Of a stretch of DNA of 35,978 nt, positions 13,433 through 21,339 are shown in pieces; the first letter of the stretch is position 1, and each line of letters starts with the position of its first letter. The stretch is from Phycisphaerales bacterium UBA7812 (GTDB taxonomy: Bacteria; Planctomycetota; Phycisphaerae; Phycisphaerales; UBA1924). A program made the position numbers and the translations under genes. The stretch is taken from positions 29,044-65,021 of the forward strand of contig DLBY01000176.1 of assembly GCA_002480345.1 (NCBI GenBank), read 5' to 3'. The notes beneath the pieces were generated by a model, which saw only the letters and a program-made list of their open reading frames with translations, was not told where the DNA came from and did no database searches.

Positions 13433-13927
13433 ATGCACGACGACCCGCACATCGAGATCCGCCTCGTCAGCGACCCGATCTACCTCTCGGGCGCGCGGGA
13501 ACTCGTCAGCTCCGTTGCCCGCCGCCTCGGGTTCGATGATCTCCAGTGCTCCAAGATCGCGCTCGCCGTCGACGAGGCGCTCTGCAACATCATCCGCCAC
13601 GGCTACGACCGCGCCGCGGACAAGCCCATCTGGATCCGACTCTGGCCCGACGACCGCGACGAGGACGGCACCCCGCGCGGCCTGCGCCTCCAGATCGACG
13701 ACGAGGCCCGCCAGGTCGAGCCCGAGCAGCTCAAGGGGCGGGACCTCGACGACATCCGCCCCGGGGGGCTCGGGGTCCACATCATCCGCGAAGTCATGGA
13801 CGAAGTCGTCTACAGCAAGCGTGAGACCAAGGGGATGCGTCTCACGATGACCAAGCACGCGCCCGGGTCCGCCGGGCACGCTTCGGACGCGCCGCACGAC
13901 GCGACGCAGGGGGAAGCCGACGCATGA
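13433..13927 (+). CDS. RsbW-like ATP-binding protein (anti-sigma regulatory factor family)
   Basis: This 164-residue protein has the small HATPase fold of serine kinases such as RsbW and SpoIIAB. The N-box is VDEALCNIIRHG, with E48 and N52. The G1-like strand is QIDDEARQV, where the usual DxG is DEA. The glycine-rich G2 loop is GGLGVHIIREVMDEV at 111 onward. Family members bind a sigma factor or other partner and phosphorylate a STAS-domain antagonist. The partner is clear from context: the next gene encodes a STAS protein and overlaps by four bases (ATGA), so the two are translationally coupled. Whether the true target is a sigma factor or the MlaE transporter downstream is open. Confidence 0.88.
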   Translation: MHDDPHIEIRLVSDPIYLSGARELVSSVARRLGFDDLQCSKIALAVDEALCNIIRHGYDRAADKPIWIRLWPDDRDEDGTPRGLRLQIDDEARQVEPEQLKGRDLDDIRPGGLGVHIIREVMDEVVYSKRETKGMRLTMTKHAPGSAGHASDAPHDATQGEADA

Positions 13928-14262
13928 GCGATCAACAGATCCGGGTCGAAACACGCGGGAGCGCGGTCATCGTCTCGCCCGAGGGCGACATCGACATGAG
14001 CCGATCGCCCGAGTTCCGAGCAGCCCTCCGCGAGGTCAACGACCAGAAGCCCGACACCCTCGTCGTCAATCTCGACAAGGTCGGCTACATGGACTCGTCC
14101 GGCCTCGCGACCCTCGTCGAGTGCATGCGCACCGCAAAGGGCAACAAGACCGAGATGATCCTCTGCGGCATGAACGAACGCGTCAAAGCAATCTTCGAGA
14201 TCGCAAGACTCGACCAGTTCTTCCGCATCGAGCCCACGCTCGATGACATCGAAGGCCTCTGA
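13924..14262 (+). CDS. STAS-domain protein (anti-sigma factor antagonist or MlaB-like)
   Basis: The 112-residue product is one STAS domain. The phosphorylation-site motif YMDSSGLATLVE has its first Ser at residue 58, the position phosphorylated in SpoIIAA-type antagonists. It overlaps the upstream RsbW-like ATPase gene by ATGA, the classical switch pair. However, a MlaE-type permease gene starts 20 bases downstream, and MlaB, the STAS subunit of Mla lipid transporters, also occurs next to MlaE. The DSSG site and the adjacent kinase favour a phosphorylatable switch. The permease context leaves an MlaB-like role possible. Confidence 0.9.
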   Translation: MSDQQIRVETRGSAVIVSPEGDIDMSRSPEFRAALREVNDQKPDTLVVNLDKVGYMDSSGLATLVECMRTAKGNKTEMILCGMNERVKAIFEIARLDQFFRIEPTLDDIEGL

Positions 14263-14267
14263 TCCGG

Positions 14268-14273
14268 TACCCT
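14268..14273 (+). promoter_or_regulatory. TANNNT -10 element before the MlaE gene
   Basis: TACCCT ends nine bases before ATG 14283, just past the STAS gene stop. It could add an internal promoter to the operon. This is the weakest of the set because of the longer spacing. Confidence 0.3.
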
Positions 14274-14282
14274 CTGGGCCGC

Positions 14283-15149
14283 ATGCCCCCGACCGACGAC
14301 AACCCGCGAGCGACCAGGAACGGGCTCCCGCTTCGCGGCCTGCTCATCGTCCCAGTCCTCGAGATCGTCGGGCGCAAGACCCGCACCGCCCTCGACCAGA
14401 TCGGCGGGCTCGTCTACCTCTTCTGGGACATGCTCGTCTGGATCTGGCGCGGCCTCACCCGCCCCAAGGTCCGCATCGGACGCACCGCCGTCGTCACCCA
14501 GATCGTCCGCGTCGGTGTCCGCTCCATCTTCATCGTCTCCCTCGTCTCGGGCGTCGTCGGGCTCATCCTCGCCCTCCAACTCTCGCCCCCCCTCGACGAG
14601 TTCGGCCAGCGTCCCCTCATCGCCAACATCATCGGGGTCGCCGTCCTCCGCGAACTGGGCCCCCTCATCGGCGCGATCGTCCTCACGGGGTTCGCGGGCG
14701 CGTCGATCGCCGCCGAGATCGGCACCATGGTCGTCAGCGAGGAGATCGAGGCCCTCGAGGCCCACGCGCTCAACCCCGTCCGCTTCCTCGTCGTCCCGCG
14801 CGTGCTCGCCAGTGTGCTGAGCATGACCGCCCTGGGCGTCATCGCGAGCAGCGTCGCGATCCTCTGCGCCCTGCTCATCTCCGTCACGATCCTCGAGATC
14901 CCCTACGCAACCTTCACCAGCAACCTCGTCGATCAGGTCAAGCTCAGCGACTTCATGTCCGGGTTCATCAAGGGAGGCGTCTTCGGCCTGCTCATCGGCC
15001 TCATCGCCTGCCACAACGGGCTCGCCGTCTCGGGAGGCGCCGCGGGCGTCGGCAACGCGACCACCAACACCGTGGTGCAGTCCGTCGTCGCGATCATCTT
15101 CGCCGACCTCGTCTTCACCGCCGCCTTCTTCGCGTTGGGCCTCGTCTGA
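14283..15149 (+). CDS. MlaE-family lipid ABC transporter permease
   Basis: This 288-residue membrane protein matches the MlaE/YrbE permease family. An N-terminal amphipathic region is followed by about five to six helices. The family core is LRELGPLIGAIVLTGFAGAS, then IAAEIGTMVVSEEIEALEA. MlaE works with the ATPase MlaF and the substrate-binding MlaD to move phospholipids or other lipids between the inner and outer membrane. Neither mlaF nor mlaD is in this window, because the next gene runs on the other strand. The protein must pair with subunits encoded elsewhere. It follows the ATPase/STAS pair closely and may be regulated by it. Confidence 0.92.
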   Translation: MPPTDDNPRATRNGLPLRGLLIVPVLEIVGRKTRTALDQIGGLVYLFWDMLVWIWRGLTRPKVRIGRTAVVTQIVRVGVRSIFIVSLVSGVVGLILALQLSPPLDEFGQRPLIANIIGVAVLRELGPLIGAIVLTGFAGASIAAEIGTMVVSEEIEALEAHALNPVRFLVVPRVLASVLSMTALGVIASSVAILCALLISVTILEIPYATFTSNLVDQVKLSDFMSGFIKGGVFGLLIGLIACHNGLAVSGGAAGVGNATTNTVVQSVVAIIFADLVFTAAFFALGLV

Positions 15150-15185
15150 CCGCGCCGAGCCGGGTCGCCGGGCGATGCCGCAGCG

Positions 15186-16871
15186 TCAGACCTTGACCTT
15201 CACCCACCCGCCCTGCACGAACCGCGCCGTGAAGATCAGCCCGCGCAGCACAAGGTCGATGCACATCCCGATCCACATGCCCCACAGGCCCTGGATGAAG
15301 AAGTCGTCGGGCATCGGGTTGGGGATCACCAGCCACGCCCCCGCACCGTCCCCCGCGCCGCCCAGCACGATGTCCGCCCCGCTCAGCAGGAACGCGAGCG
15401 GCAGGCGGATCAGGTAGGTCGACACCCAGGTCATCCCCATCACGACCTTCACATCCCCCGCGCCGCGCATCGCCGTCCGGAAGACGATCCCCAGCGCGAA
15501 GGGCACCTGCACCCACCCGCAGATGAACAGCAGCACGGGCGTCGCCTCCAGGTGCTCGGGCTGCTGGGTCAGGAATCCCACCAGCACCTCCGGGATCGTC
15601 ACGAACGCGACCCCGAAACTCAGCATGATCGCCGACGCGATCAGCGCGCAGGTCAGCACGCTCCGCTTCGCCATGTCAGGCCGGCGCGCCCCGAGGTACT
15701 GCCCCGCGAGCGTCGCCGCCGCTGTCCCCATCGCGAAGCCCGGCAGGAAACTCATCGCCTCGATCCGGATCGCGATCATGTGCGCCCCGAGCAGCCCCGC
15801 CGAATCCCCCGACGCCAGCGCCTGCGCGCTGATCACCCCAACCATCACGATCAGGATGAAGTTGCCAAGCCACATCCCGCTCGTCTCGAGAAAGTTCGGC
15901 CAGCTCAGACGAAGCAGACGCTTCACCGTGATCCAGTGCGGCTTCAGCCTCCGTCGCAGCAGCGTGATGCCCCAGGTCCCGCGCCACGCCATCGTCATCA
16001 GGATCGCCGCCCCGACCACATCGCCCGCGACCGTCCCCAGCGCGATCCCGAGGATCCCCATGTCGATCGACAGCGGGTTCGCGAGCACGACCTCGTTCAG
16101 CACCGTCTCGCCCTGCACGACCGTCCGCGTGACATCCACCCCGCTCAGCAGGAAGCTCACCACGATGTTGACCACATTCCGCGCCGCCATCGCGTACAGC
16201 GGGCGTCGGCTGTCCCCCGCCCCCCGCGCACACGCGATCAGCACGAACAGCATCGACGCACCGGGGACACCGAACGCGATCACCGACATGTAGGTCGTGA
16301 ACGCGTCCGCCGCCCCCTCCGTCATCCGAAGCACCGACGCGACCGGGCCCGCGAGCAGCAGCACCCCCGTCGCCGTCAACGCCCCCGCGACCAGCCCAAC
16401 CAGCACCGCCTGCCCCAGCACCGTGTTCGCCGCCGCCATCCGGCCCGCGCCCACCGCCCGGCTGATCAGCGCCGTCGCCCCGACGCCCACCGCCATGATC
16501 ACCAGCCCGATGAACCACATGATGTACGACGCGCCCGCGATCGCGTCCGCCTCGTCCACCCCAAGCCCCGCCGCGAGCACCGTGTCCGTCAGCCCAACCA
16601 GGCTGTTCAGGAACGACTCGATCATCACGGGCCACGACAGCGCCCAGATCGCCGCACCCATCCCCAAACCCGCCAGCCGGCCCGCGCGGAAGGTCCCGTC
16701 CTCGTTCAGCCCCTGAGGCTTCCGCAGCGCGGGCGCCCCGCGACCCGTCTCCTCGACGCCGACCACGCCCTCCTCGCCGGGGTCCACATCGCGCTCCACG
16801 ACGCGCGCATCCACACGCCCGTTCTGGACGGGCCCCGCATCCACCCCGATGTCCCGCTGACGATCGCTCAA
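15186..16871 (-). CDS. MATE-family multidrug/Na+ antiporter
   Basis: This 561-residue protein has the MATE fold: twelve hydrophobic helices in two related halves. Family-like sequences include SWPVMIESFLNSLVGLTDT at the first helix and RGAGDSRRPLYAM and RGAGDVKVVMGM at equivalent places in the two halves. These exporters expel cationic compounds, or flip lipids or glycans, using Na+ or H+ gradients. The substrate is unknown. About 75 hydrophilic, acidic N-terminal residues precede the first helix, longer than usual. The start is a TTG at 16871. It is supported by CGGAG 10-14 bases upstream and a TAGCAT -10 about 22 bases upstream, but an internal GTG would shorten the tail. The gene is convergent with mlaE. 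Confidence 0.88.
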   Translation of the reverse strand: MSDRQRDIGVDAGPVQNGRVDARVVERDVDPGEEGVVGVEETGRGAPALRKPQGLNEDGTFRAGRLAGLGMGAAIWALSWPVMIESFLNSLVGLTDTVLAAGLGVDEADAIAGASYIMWFIGLVIMAVGVGATALISRAVGAGRMAAANTVLGQAVLVGLVAGALTATGVLLLAGPVASVLRMTEGAADAFTTYMSVIAFGVPGASMLFVLIACARGAGDSRRPLYAMAARNVVNIVVSFLLSGVDVTRTVVQGETVLNEVVLANPLSIDMGILGIALGTVAGDVVGAAILMTMAWRGTWGITLLRRRLKPHWITVKRLLRLSWPNFLETSGMWLGNFILIVMVGVISAQALASGDSAGLLGAHMIAIRIEAMSFLPGFAMGTAAATLAGQYLGARRPDMAKRSVLTCALIASAIMLSFGVAFVTIPEVLVGFLTQQPEHLEATPVLLFICGWVQVPFALGIVFRTAMRGAGDVKVVMGMTWVSTYLIRLPLAFLLSGADIVLGGAGDGAGAWLVIPNPMPDDFFIQGLWGMWIGMCIDLVLRGLIFTARFVQGGWVKVKV

Positions 16872-16892
16872 GCCGCTGCTCCGAGAGGGCGG

Positions 16893-16898
16893 ATGCTA
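16893..16898 (-). promoter_or_regulatory. -10 element of the MATE gene
   Basis: Minus-strand TAGCAT lies 21 bases before the TTG start. A transcript from here would carry a short leader of about 14 bases containing CGGAG, unlike the leaderless set. Confidence 0.35.
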
Positions 16899-16944
16899 CG
16901 GCCCATCCCACCCCGAGCCGTGACCGCTCACTTCGGTTTTCCGC

Positions 16945-16973
16945 TTGCGGGGATGCACCCCGTCCTCTAGCCT
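16945..16973 (+). promoter_or_regulatory. Promoter candidate for the zinc-ribbon membrane protein gene
   Basis: TTGCGG (16945-16950) and TAGCCT (16968-16973) are separated by exactly 17 bases. They precede GTG 17094 by about 120 bases. Confidence 0.35.
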
Positions 16974-17093
16974 GCTCGCGTTCCGGTCGTCCCGACCCCG
17001 GGAAGAGGCGGTCCTCCGAGCGTCCGCGCTCAGCGGGTCCCGATCTCCCGAGGCGGGCAATCCGTTCGTGCTGGGGAAGAAAAGGGGGGGCGC

Positions 17094-17858
17094 GTGCCCG
17101 GGGAACAGAAGACCTGCGTGATCTGCGGCGCCGATGTCACCGACAAGCCGCGGATCAAGGACAGCAAGGGCCGATACGCCTGCAAGGCCTGCGCCGAGCA
17201 GAAGGCCCGCGCCGCGAAAGCCAAGCAGCAGGGGGGCGCGTCCAAGCCCGCCGCCGCCGCCGCGGGCGGCGCCGGCATGATGGAGCAATGGCTCTCCGAA
17301 TCCACGGAGGGCAAAATCGCCCTCGGCGCCGTCGAGCAGCCCCGGTGCCCCAAGTGCGAGCACCCCATGATGCCCGACTCCGTCGTCTGCATGGGCTGCG
17401 GCTTCAACACCCAGTCGGGCAAGAAACTCCACACCAGGATTCAGAAGGCCGACAAGGACAAGTCCGCCGGGGGCGGGGGCGCCTCGCTCGGGGAAGGCAA
17501 CACCCCGATCATCATCGCCTTCGTCGCCGCGATCGGGCTCATCGCCGGCGCCGCCACACTCGGGGAAATGGGCGTCGTCCCCGCCGCCGTTGCCGGGCTC
17601 TGGTTCCTCGGCGCATGGATCATGATGATCGTCGCCGCCTTCCAGGACGGCGACAACAAGTGGGGCATCTTCGCCCTCTGCGGCCTCGTCCCCTGCCTGG
17701 GCCTCCCCCTCGCCCTCGCGTTCACCTTATACTACTGCACCGTCGGCAGCACACGCGCCGCGTGGAAGGCGAACTACTGGCTCGCGATGCTCGCCTACAT
17801 CGGCGCGTACGCAGCCGTGATGATCAACAACCCGGAGATGTTCGCCAGCGACTTCTGA
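17094..17858 (+). CDS. Membrane protein with two N-terminal zinc ribbons
   Basis: This 254-residue protein starts with a zinc finger from C8, C11, C30 and C33 (CVIC...CKAC). An Ala/Lys-rich linker leads to a second ribbon from C85, C88, C99 and C102 (CPKC...CMGCGFNTQSGKK). The C-terminal half has about four membrane helices, ending with conserved-looking W and Y residues. Planctomycetota encode many such ribbon-plus-helices proteins, and their role is not established. The ribbons probably sit in the cytoplasm. GTG 17094 follows a purine-rich AAGAAAAGGGGGGG tract, and no ATG occurs before residue 62. The gene is convergent with the B12/MeaB gene, with 15 bases between the ends. Confidence 0.78.
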   Translation: MPGEQKTCVICGADVTDKPRIKDSKGRYACKACAEQKARAAKAKQQGGASKPAAAAAGGAGMMEQWLSESTEGKIALGAVEQPRCPKCEHPMMPDSVVCMGCGFNTQSGKKLHTRIQKADKDKSAGGGGASLGEGNTPIIIAFVAAIGLIAGAATLGEMGVVPAAVAGLWFLGAWIMMIVAAFQDGDNKWGIFALCGLVPCLGLPLALAFTLYYCTVGSTRAAWKANYWLAMLAYIGAYAAVMINNPEMFASDF

Positions 17859-17873
17859 ACGGGCGACCCGCGC

Positions 17874-19031
17874 TCACCCCGTCAGCAGATCGAGCAACTC
17901 CGGGATCCCCTGCGCCCGCGTCGCGACCGTTTCCACGATCGCTCGCTTGCCCGCGATGTCCTTCAGATCGCGCATGAGCTCGTTCTCCCCCGGGTGGTCC
18001 GCCTTGTTGCACACGAACAGGTCCGCGATCTCCAGGATCCCCGCCTTGTCCATCTGCACCGCGTCCCCCATGCCCGGCGTGAGCACAACCGCCGTGCTGT
18101 CCACATGCTCGCGGATCTTCACCTCGTTCTGCCCCGCGCCCACCGTCTCGACGAACACCGTGTCGAACGCGTCCGCCCCCTCGCACGCCCCACCGATCAG
18201 CTCGATGATCTCGTCCACCGCGTGGTAGTCCTCGCCCCCGATCGCGAGCGAGCGATAGAAGACTTTCTCCCCCAGGTTGTTGAAATCCACCCGCAGGCGA
18301 TCGCCCAGCAGCGCCCCACCGGTGATCGGGCTCTTGGGGTCGAACGCGACGATCGCGCACCGCCCCTCCGCCTCCCCGCTCTCCACGCGCCGCGCGTGCT
18401 CGCCCACCAGTTGCGCCACAAGCGTGCTCTTCCCCGCGCCGGGAGAGCCCGTGATCCCGATCACACGCTTGGGCCGACGCTTCGGCGCACCCGCCCGCCG
18501 CACCCCGTCGTTGTGCAACCGGCTGATGTCCCGCGCCAGCTGCGCGCAGGGGTGACCGCTCGCGACCGTCTCACCCAGGTCCTCCGTCGCCCCCTTCACC
18601 GCGTTGACGATGTCCAGCAGCCCCGTCCCCGTCGGGAAGCACGCCGCCACGCCCTTCTCTTTCAGCGTCTCGATGTCCTCCTGGGGCAGGATCCCGCCCA
18701 TGTACACCGGGATGTCCGGACGACCCACGGCCTTGAGCGATTCGAGCAGCTTGGGACCCAGCGTCAGGTGGCTGTTGCTCATCATGCTCGCCGCGATGAC
18801 ATCGCAGTCCTCGTCGCGGGCCGAGATCGCGAGAGACATGGGCGTCTGCCACAGCCCCGAGTAGATGACATGCGCGCCGCTGTCCCGCAACGCCCGCGCG
18901 ATCACCTTCACCCCCCGGTCGTGCCCGTCCAGGCCCATCTTGCCCAGCAGCACCCGGGGACGGTGGGGGAGATCCCCGCACCGGTCGGTCTTCTCAAACT
19001 CGTGCGTCGCGGTCGTCAGCGTCTTGGCCAT
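17874..19031 (-). CDS. Cobalamin-binding domain fused to MeaB/ArgK-type GTPase
   Basis: The 385-residue protein joins two modules of B12-dependent acyl-CoA mutases. Residues 24-150 form the cobalamin-binding Rossmann domain, with DGHDRG at 35-40 (His37 would ligate cobalt) and a MGGILPQED strand. Residues 188-385 form a MeaB-type G3E GTPase. Its P-loop is GSPGAGKST (195-203), followed by DPKSPITGGALLGDR, FVETVGAGQNE and CNKAD. MeaB loads and protects the cofactor of methylmalonyl-CoA mutase. In IcmF the same two modules precede the mutase barrel. Here the chain stops after the GTPase, so the catalytic subunit must be encoded elsewhere. The ferredoxin gene lies 126 bases upstream, separated by a hairpin with a T-rich tail. 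Confidence 0.93.
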   Translation of the reverse strand: MAKTLTTATHEFEKTDRCGDLPHRPRVLLGKMGLDGHDRGVKVIARALRDSGAHVIYSGLWQTPMSLAISARDEDCDVIAASMMSNSHLTLGPKLLESLKAVGRPDIPVYMGGILPQEDIETLKEKGVAACFPTGTGLLDIVNAVKGATEDLGETVASGHPCAQLARDISRLHNDGVRRAGAPKRRPKRVIGITGSPGAGKSTLVAQLVGEHARRVESGEAEGRCAIVAFDPKSPITGGALLGDRLRVDFNNLGEKVFYRSLAIGGEDYHAVDEIIELIGGACEGADAFDTVFVETVGAGQNEVKIREHVDSTAVVLTPGMGDAVQMDKAGILEIADLFVCNKADHPGENELMRDLKDIAGKRAIVETVATRAQGIPELLDLLTG

Positions 19032-19060
19032 CGTTTCAGCATCCAGTCGCGTGGGGTATC

Positions 19061-19105
19061 AAAAAGAAAGCGACCCAAGCGTAGGAGACCCCCCTCCGCC
19101 TGGGT
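19061..19105 (-). terminator. Terminator or attenuator between ferredoxin and B12/MeaB genes
   Basis: On the minus strand, ACCCAGGCG and CGCTTGGGT form a 9-bp stem with one G-T pair and a 15-base loop. CGC and then TTTCTTTTT follow. It lies 53 bases past the ferredoxin stop and 30 bases before the B12/MeaB start. It is either a normal terminator or an attenuator in the second gene's leader. Confidence 0.5.
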
Positions 19106-19157
19106 CAGCACAAGCCGCCATCGAACCGTTGATCGGCTCTAGAGACCAACAGCCGCA

Positions 19158-19574
19158 CTAGTGCGGCACTTCCTTCACCGCGTTCCGGTTCCACGCCGGC
19201 ACCCGCATCACGATCGCCTCGCCGTCCTCGGGCGCCCGCTCGATGTCGCACTGGCAGCTCAGCCGGCTGTTGATCTGGATCCCCGGCGCTTCCTCCACCC
19301 GGTCGTCCTCCGCCTCCGTCGCCTCGCTCAGGCAGTCCATGCCCTGCTCGACATACACATGGCAGGTCGAGCACGCGCACACACCCCCGCACGCGTGCTC
19401 GATGTTCACACCATTCCGGATCGCGACCTCGAGCAGGTGTTCACCCTTCGCCGCCATCACCGCGTGCTCCGCGGTGTCCGAGCCGTCCTCGTTCAATGAG
19501 GCCGGGTCCTCCAGGATGATCTTCACCGGGATCTCCATCGGACCCTTGGGATGATCGCTCGCCTTCATGTGCAT
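19158..19574 (-). CDS. fdx: ISC-type [2Fe-2S] ferredoxin
   Basis: This 138-residue protein is an adrenodoxin/ISC-type ferredoxin. Cluster ligands are C62, C68, C71 and C107, in HACGGVCACSTCHVYVEQG and SRLSCQC, with the exact C-x5-C-x2-C-x35-C spacing. The conserved acidic loop (EAEDDRVEEAPG) between the third and fourth ligands is the usual partner-docking site. It transfers single electrons, typically to iron-sulfur assembly or P450-like enzymes; no isc genes are in the window. An N-terminal extension of about 15 residues precedes the first strand. I chose ATG 19574; a second in-frame ATG two codons later and one at residue 13 are alternatives. A TTGACT -35 candidate lies about 110 bases upstream. 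Confidence 0.92.
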   Translation of the reverse strand: MHMKASDHPKGPMEIPVKIILEDPASLNEDGSDTAEHAVMAAKGEHLLEVAIRNGVNIEHACGGVCACSTCHVYVEQGMDCLSEATEAEDDRVEEAPGIQINSRLSCQCDIERAPEDGEAIVMRVPAWNRNAVKEVPH

Positions 19575-19655
19575 GGTCGGAATCCTCGCTGCGTTGCCCG
19601 CCGATCCGCGCCGGGACTGTCCCGCGGGGCCGAGCCCACACAGGCGTCCGCCGTC

Positions 19656-19684
19656 CGCATCCAATCGGTTCGAATCGGAGTCAA
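19656..19684 (-). promoter_or_regulatory. Promoter candidate for the ferredoxin gene
   Basis: Minus-strand TTGACT is a near-consensus -35, followed after 17 bases by a poor -10 (GATGCG). The surrounding 30 bases are locally AT-rich in a GC-rich gap. A leader of about 75 bases would result. Confidence 0.3.
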
Positions 19685-19832
19685 TAGTCTGGAACGATTC
19701 TAGGAAGCCAGGTTCACCGATTCACCCGCGGCCCAACCGCAAACTGCCGCGCCGACCCACGGGAGCCCGTCGCGCCCCCCGGCGCAGCCCCATTCCCCGT
19801 CGCCCGTTCCCCATTCCGTCCCCCCCTCCACC

Positions 19833-19838
19833 TATTCT
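19833..19838 (+). promoter_or_regulatory. TANNNT -10 element, leaderless start of GT2 gene
   Basis: TATTCT ends five bases (TTCCA) before ATG 19844. The preceding 100 bases are C-rich with no -35 or Shine-Dalgarno. Confidence 0.5.
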
Positions 19839-19843
19839 TTCCA

Positions 19844-20722
19844 ATGACCGTGGCCCCCGACGACCGCCCATCCCGCGCCGACGCCCCGCCCGCGCCGGGC
19901 GATGGACGGATCGTGTTCAGCGTCGTCGCACCCGCCCACAACGAGGAGGGGAACATCCCCGATCTCGTCGACCGCGTAGGCGCTGCCTGTGAGTCGATGG
20001 GCCTCCGCTTCGAGTTCATCATCGTCGACGATGGATCGACCGATCAGACCCGCGCCCGCGTCACCGAGGCGATGCAGACCAGGCCCTGGCTCCGCTGCGT
20101 CGCCATGACCAACACCCCGCCCGGCAAAGGCAACGGCCAGTCCGCCGCCTTCCACGCCGGCTTCCGCGCCGCCCGGGGCGACCTCATCGCCGTCCTCGAT
20201 GCCGACCTCCAGAACGACCCCGCCGACTATCCCGCGCTCTACAAGGCGATGCTCGAAGAGAACGCCGACTTCGTGCAGGGCGACCGCTCCGCCGCCCGCC
20301 GCCAGGGCGACGCGTGGATCCGACAGGTCGGGTCCATCGTCGGACGCAAGTTCCGCCTCTGGCTCCTGGGCGACCGCATCACCGACACAGGCTGCTCCCT
20401 CCGCATCATGAAACGCGAGATCGCCCTGCAACTCCCCCTCGAGTTCAGGGGTGCCCACCGCTTCATCCCAGCCGTCGCCAACCAATTGGGCTACAAGGTC
20501 ATCGAACGCCCCGTCAGCCATCATCACCGGCAGCACGGCGAGACCAAGTACGGCATGGGCATCATGAAGCGGGCCATCCCGGGCCTCATCGACTGCTTCG
20601 CGATCCGCTGGATGCGCAGCCGACGCAGGCCCACCACCCACACCCTCATCGAGCCCGAGCCGCCCCACAACACCAGGTCGCACGAAACCGAGCACCCGAC
20701 CACGACCGGGGCGCACGCATGA
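19844..20722 (+). CDS. GT2 family glycosyltransferase, dolichol-phosphate-mannose-synthase type
   Basis: This 292-residue protein has a GT-A fold glycosyltransferase domain: VVAPAHNEEGNI, VDDGSTD (61-67), the metal-binding DAD (119-121) and QND (123-125). It resembles DPM1/ArnC/GtrB enzymes, which move a sugar from a nucleotide donor to polyprenyl phosphate on the cytoplasmic face. It lacks the C-terminal membrane helices of GtrB/ArnC; its tail is Pro/His/Thr-rich. The next gene overlaps by ATGA and encodes a LAB_N membrane protein. The pair is likely a functional unit for making or moving a lipid-linked sugar. Confidence 0.92.
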   Translation: MTVAPDDRPSRADAPPAPGDGRIVFSVVAPAHNEEGNIPDLVDRVGAACESMGLRFEFIIVDDGSTDQTRARVTEAMQTRPWLRCVAMTNTPPGKGNGQSAAFHAGFRAARGDLIAVLDADLQNDPADYPALYKAMLEENADFVQGDRSAARRQGDAWIRQVGSIVGRKFRLWLLGDRITDTGCSLRIMKREIALQLPLEFRGAHRFIPAVANQLGYKVIERPVSHHHRQHGETKYGMGIMKRAIPGLIDCFAIRWMRSRRRPTTHTLIEPEPPHNTRSHETEHPTTTGAHA

Positions 20723-21339
20723 AGCCGGGCCCCGTCCTCGCGATGATCGCCCTCATCCTCGTGGGCATGTGGCTCGTCCTCCAGCCCACGCTCTCCCGCG
20801 AGGCGTACGACTATGCCCTCCGCATCGGCGCGGTCGAGATCCACGCCGAGCAGGCAGAGGACGGCTACCGCTTCGTCGAACCCGAGCGCCTCGCGGATCT
20901 GGGTGTCCTCCCCCCGGCGCAGTTCCTCGCCGCGATCGACGCCGAGCGGGAAGCGTGGGAAGCCCGCCCCCAGATCGAGCAGACGCTCCTGGGCTTTTTC
21001 AACATCACAAGCTGGACCAACTTCGTCTGGGTCGCCGTGGGCCTGGGGGGGCAGATCGCCTTCTTCGGCCGGATGATGATCCAGTGGGTCACCAGCGAGA
21101 ATAAGCGCCAGTCCGTTGTCCCCGAGATGTTCTGGTGGTTCAGCCTGATCGGGGGTGTCTGCCTGTTTACCTATTTCGTCTGGCGCGTCGACTTCGTGGG
21201 CGTGCTCGGGCAATCCACGGGAGTGGTGATCTACGCCCGGAATCTCCGATTGATCCACAAGCAGCGCCGCCGCGAGGCCCGCGCCGCGACCAACCCCGAC
21301 CCCAACGAGGACCCCGCCCATGCGCGTGCTGCTGGATGA
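20719..21339 (+). CDS. LAB_N-domain membrane protein
   Basis: This 206-residue protein starts in the ATGA overlap with the GT2 gene. An N-terminal membrane helix (about 7-22) is followed by a roughly 60-residue soluble stretch. A domain of the LAB_N type (lipid-A-disaccharide synthase N-terminal domain) follows. Its pattern is GLGGQIAFFGRMMIQWVTSE, RQSVVPEMFWWFSLIGG, then VLGQSTGVVIYARNL, forming three helices. Stand-alone LAB_N proteins are often encoded beside DPM-type glycosyltransferases, as here, and may help present or flip the lipid-linked sugar. No LpxB catalytic domain is present. The soluble insert between helix and LAB_N is unusual; its function is unknown. Confidence 0.85.
   Translation: MKPGPVLAMIALILVGMWLVLQPTLSREAYDYALRIGAVEIHAEQAEDGYRFVEPERLADLGVLPPAQFLAAIDAEREAWEARPQIEQTLLGFFNITSWTNFVWVAVGLGGQIAFFGRMMIQWVTSENKRQSVVPEMFWWFSLIGGVCLFTYFVWRVDFVGVLGQSTGVVIYARNLRLIHKQRRREARAATNPDPNEDPAHARAAG

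Noticed and set aside
638..19574. Possible defence island or mobile element
   Set aside because: No recombinase, restriction, toxin-antitoxin, reverse transcriptase, Cas or phage gene was found; the FkbM and other methyltransferases carry no DNA-methylase motifs.
19660..19680. CGGTTCGAATCGG, resembling a tRNA T-loop
   Set aside because: The flanking bases cannot form a T-stem or acceptor stem, and no anticodon or D-arm is placed correctly. It is just a local dyad.
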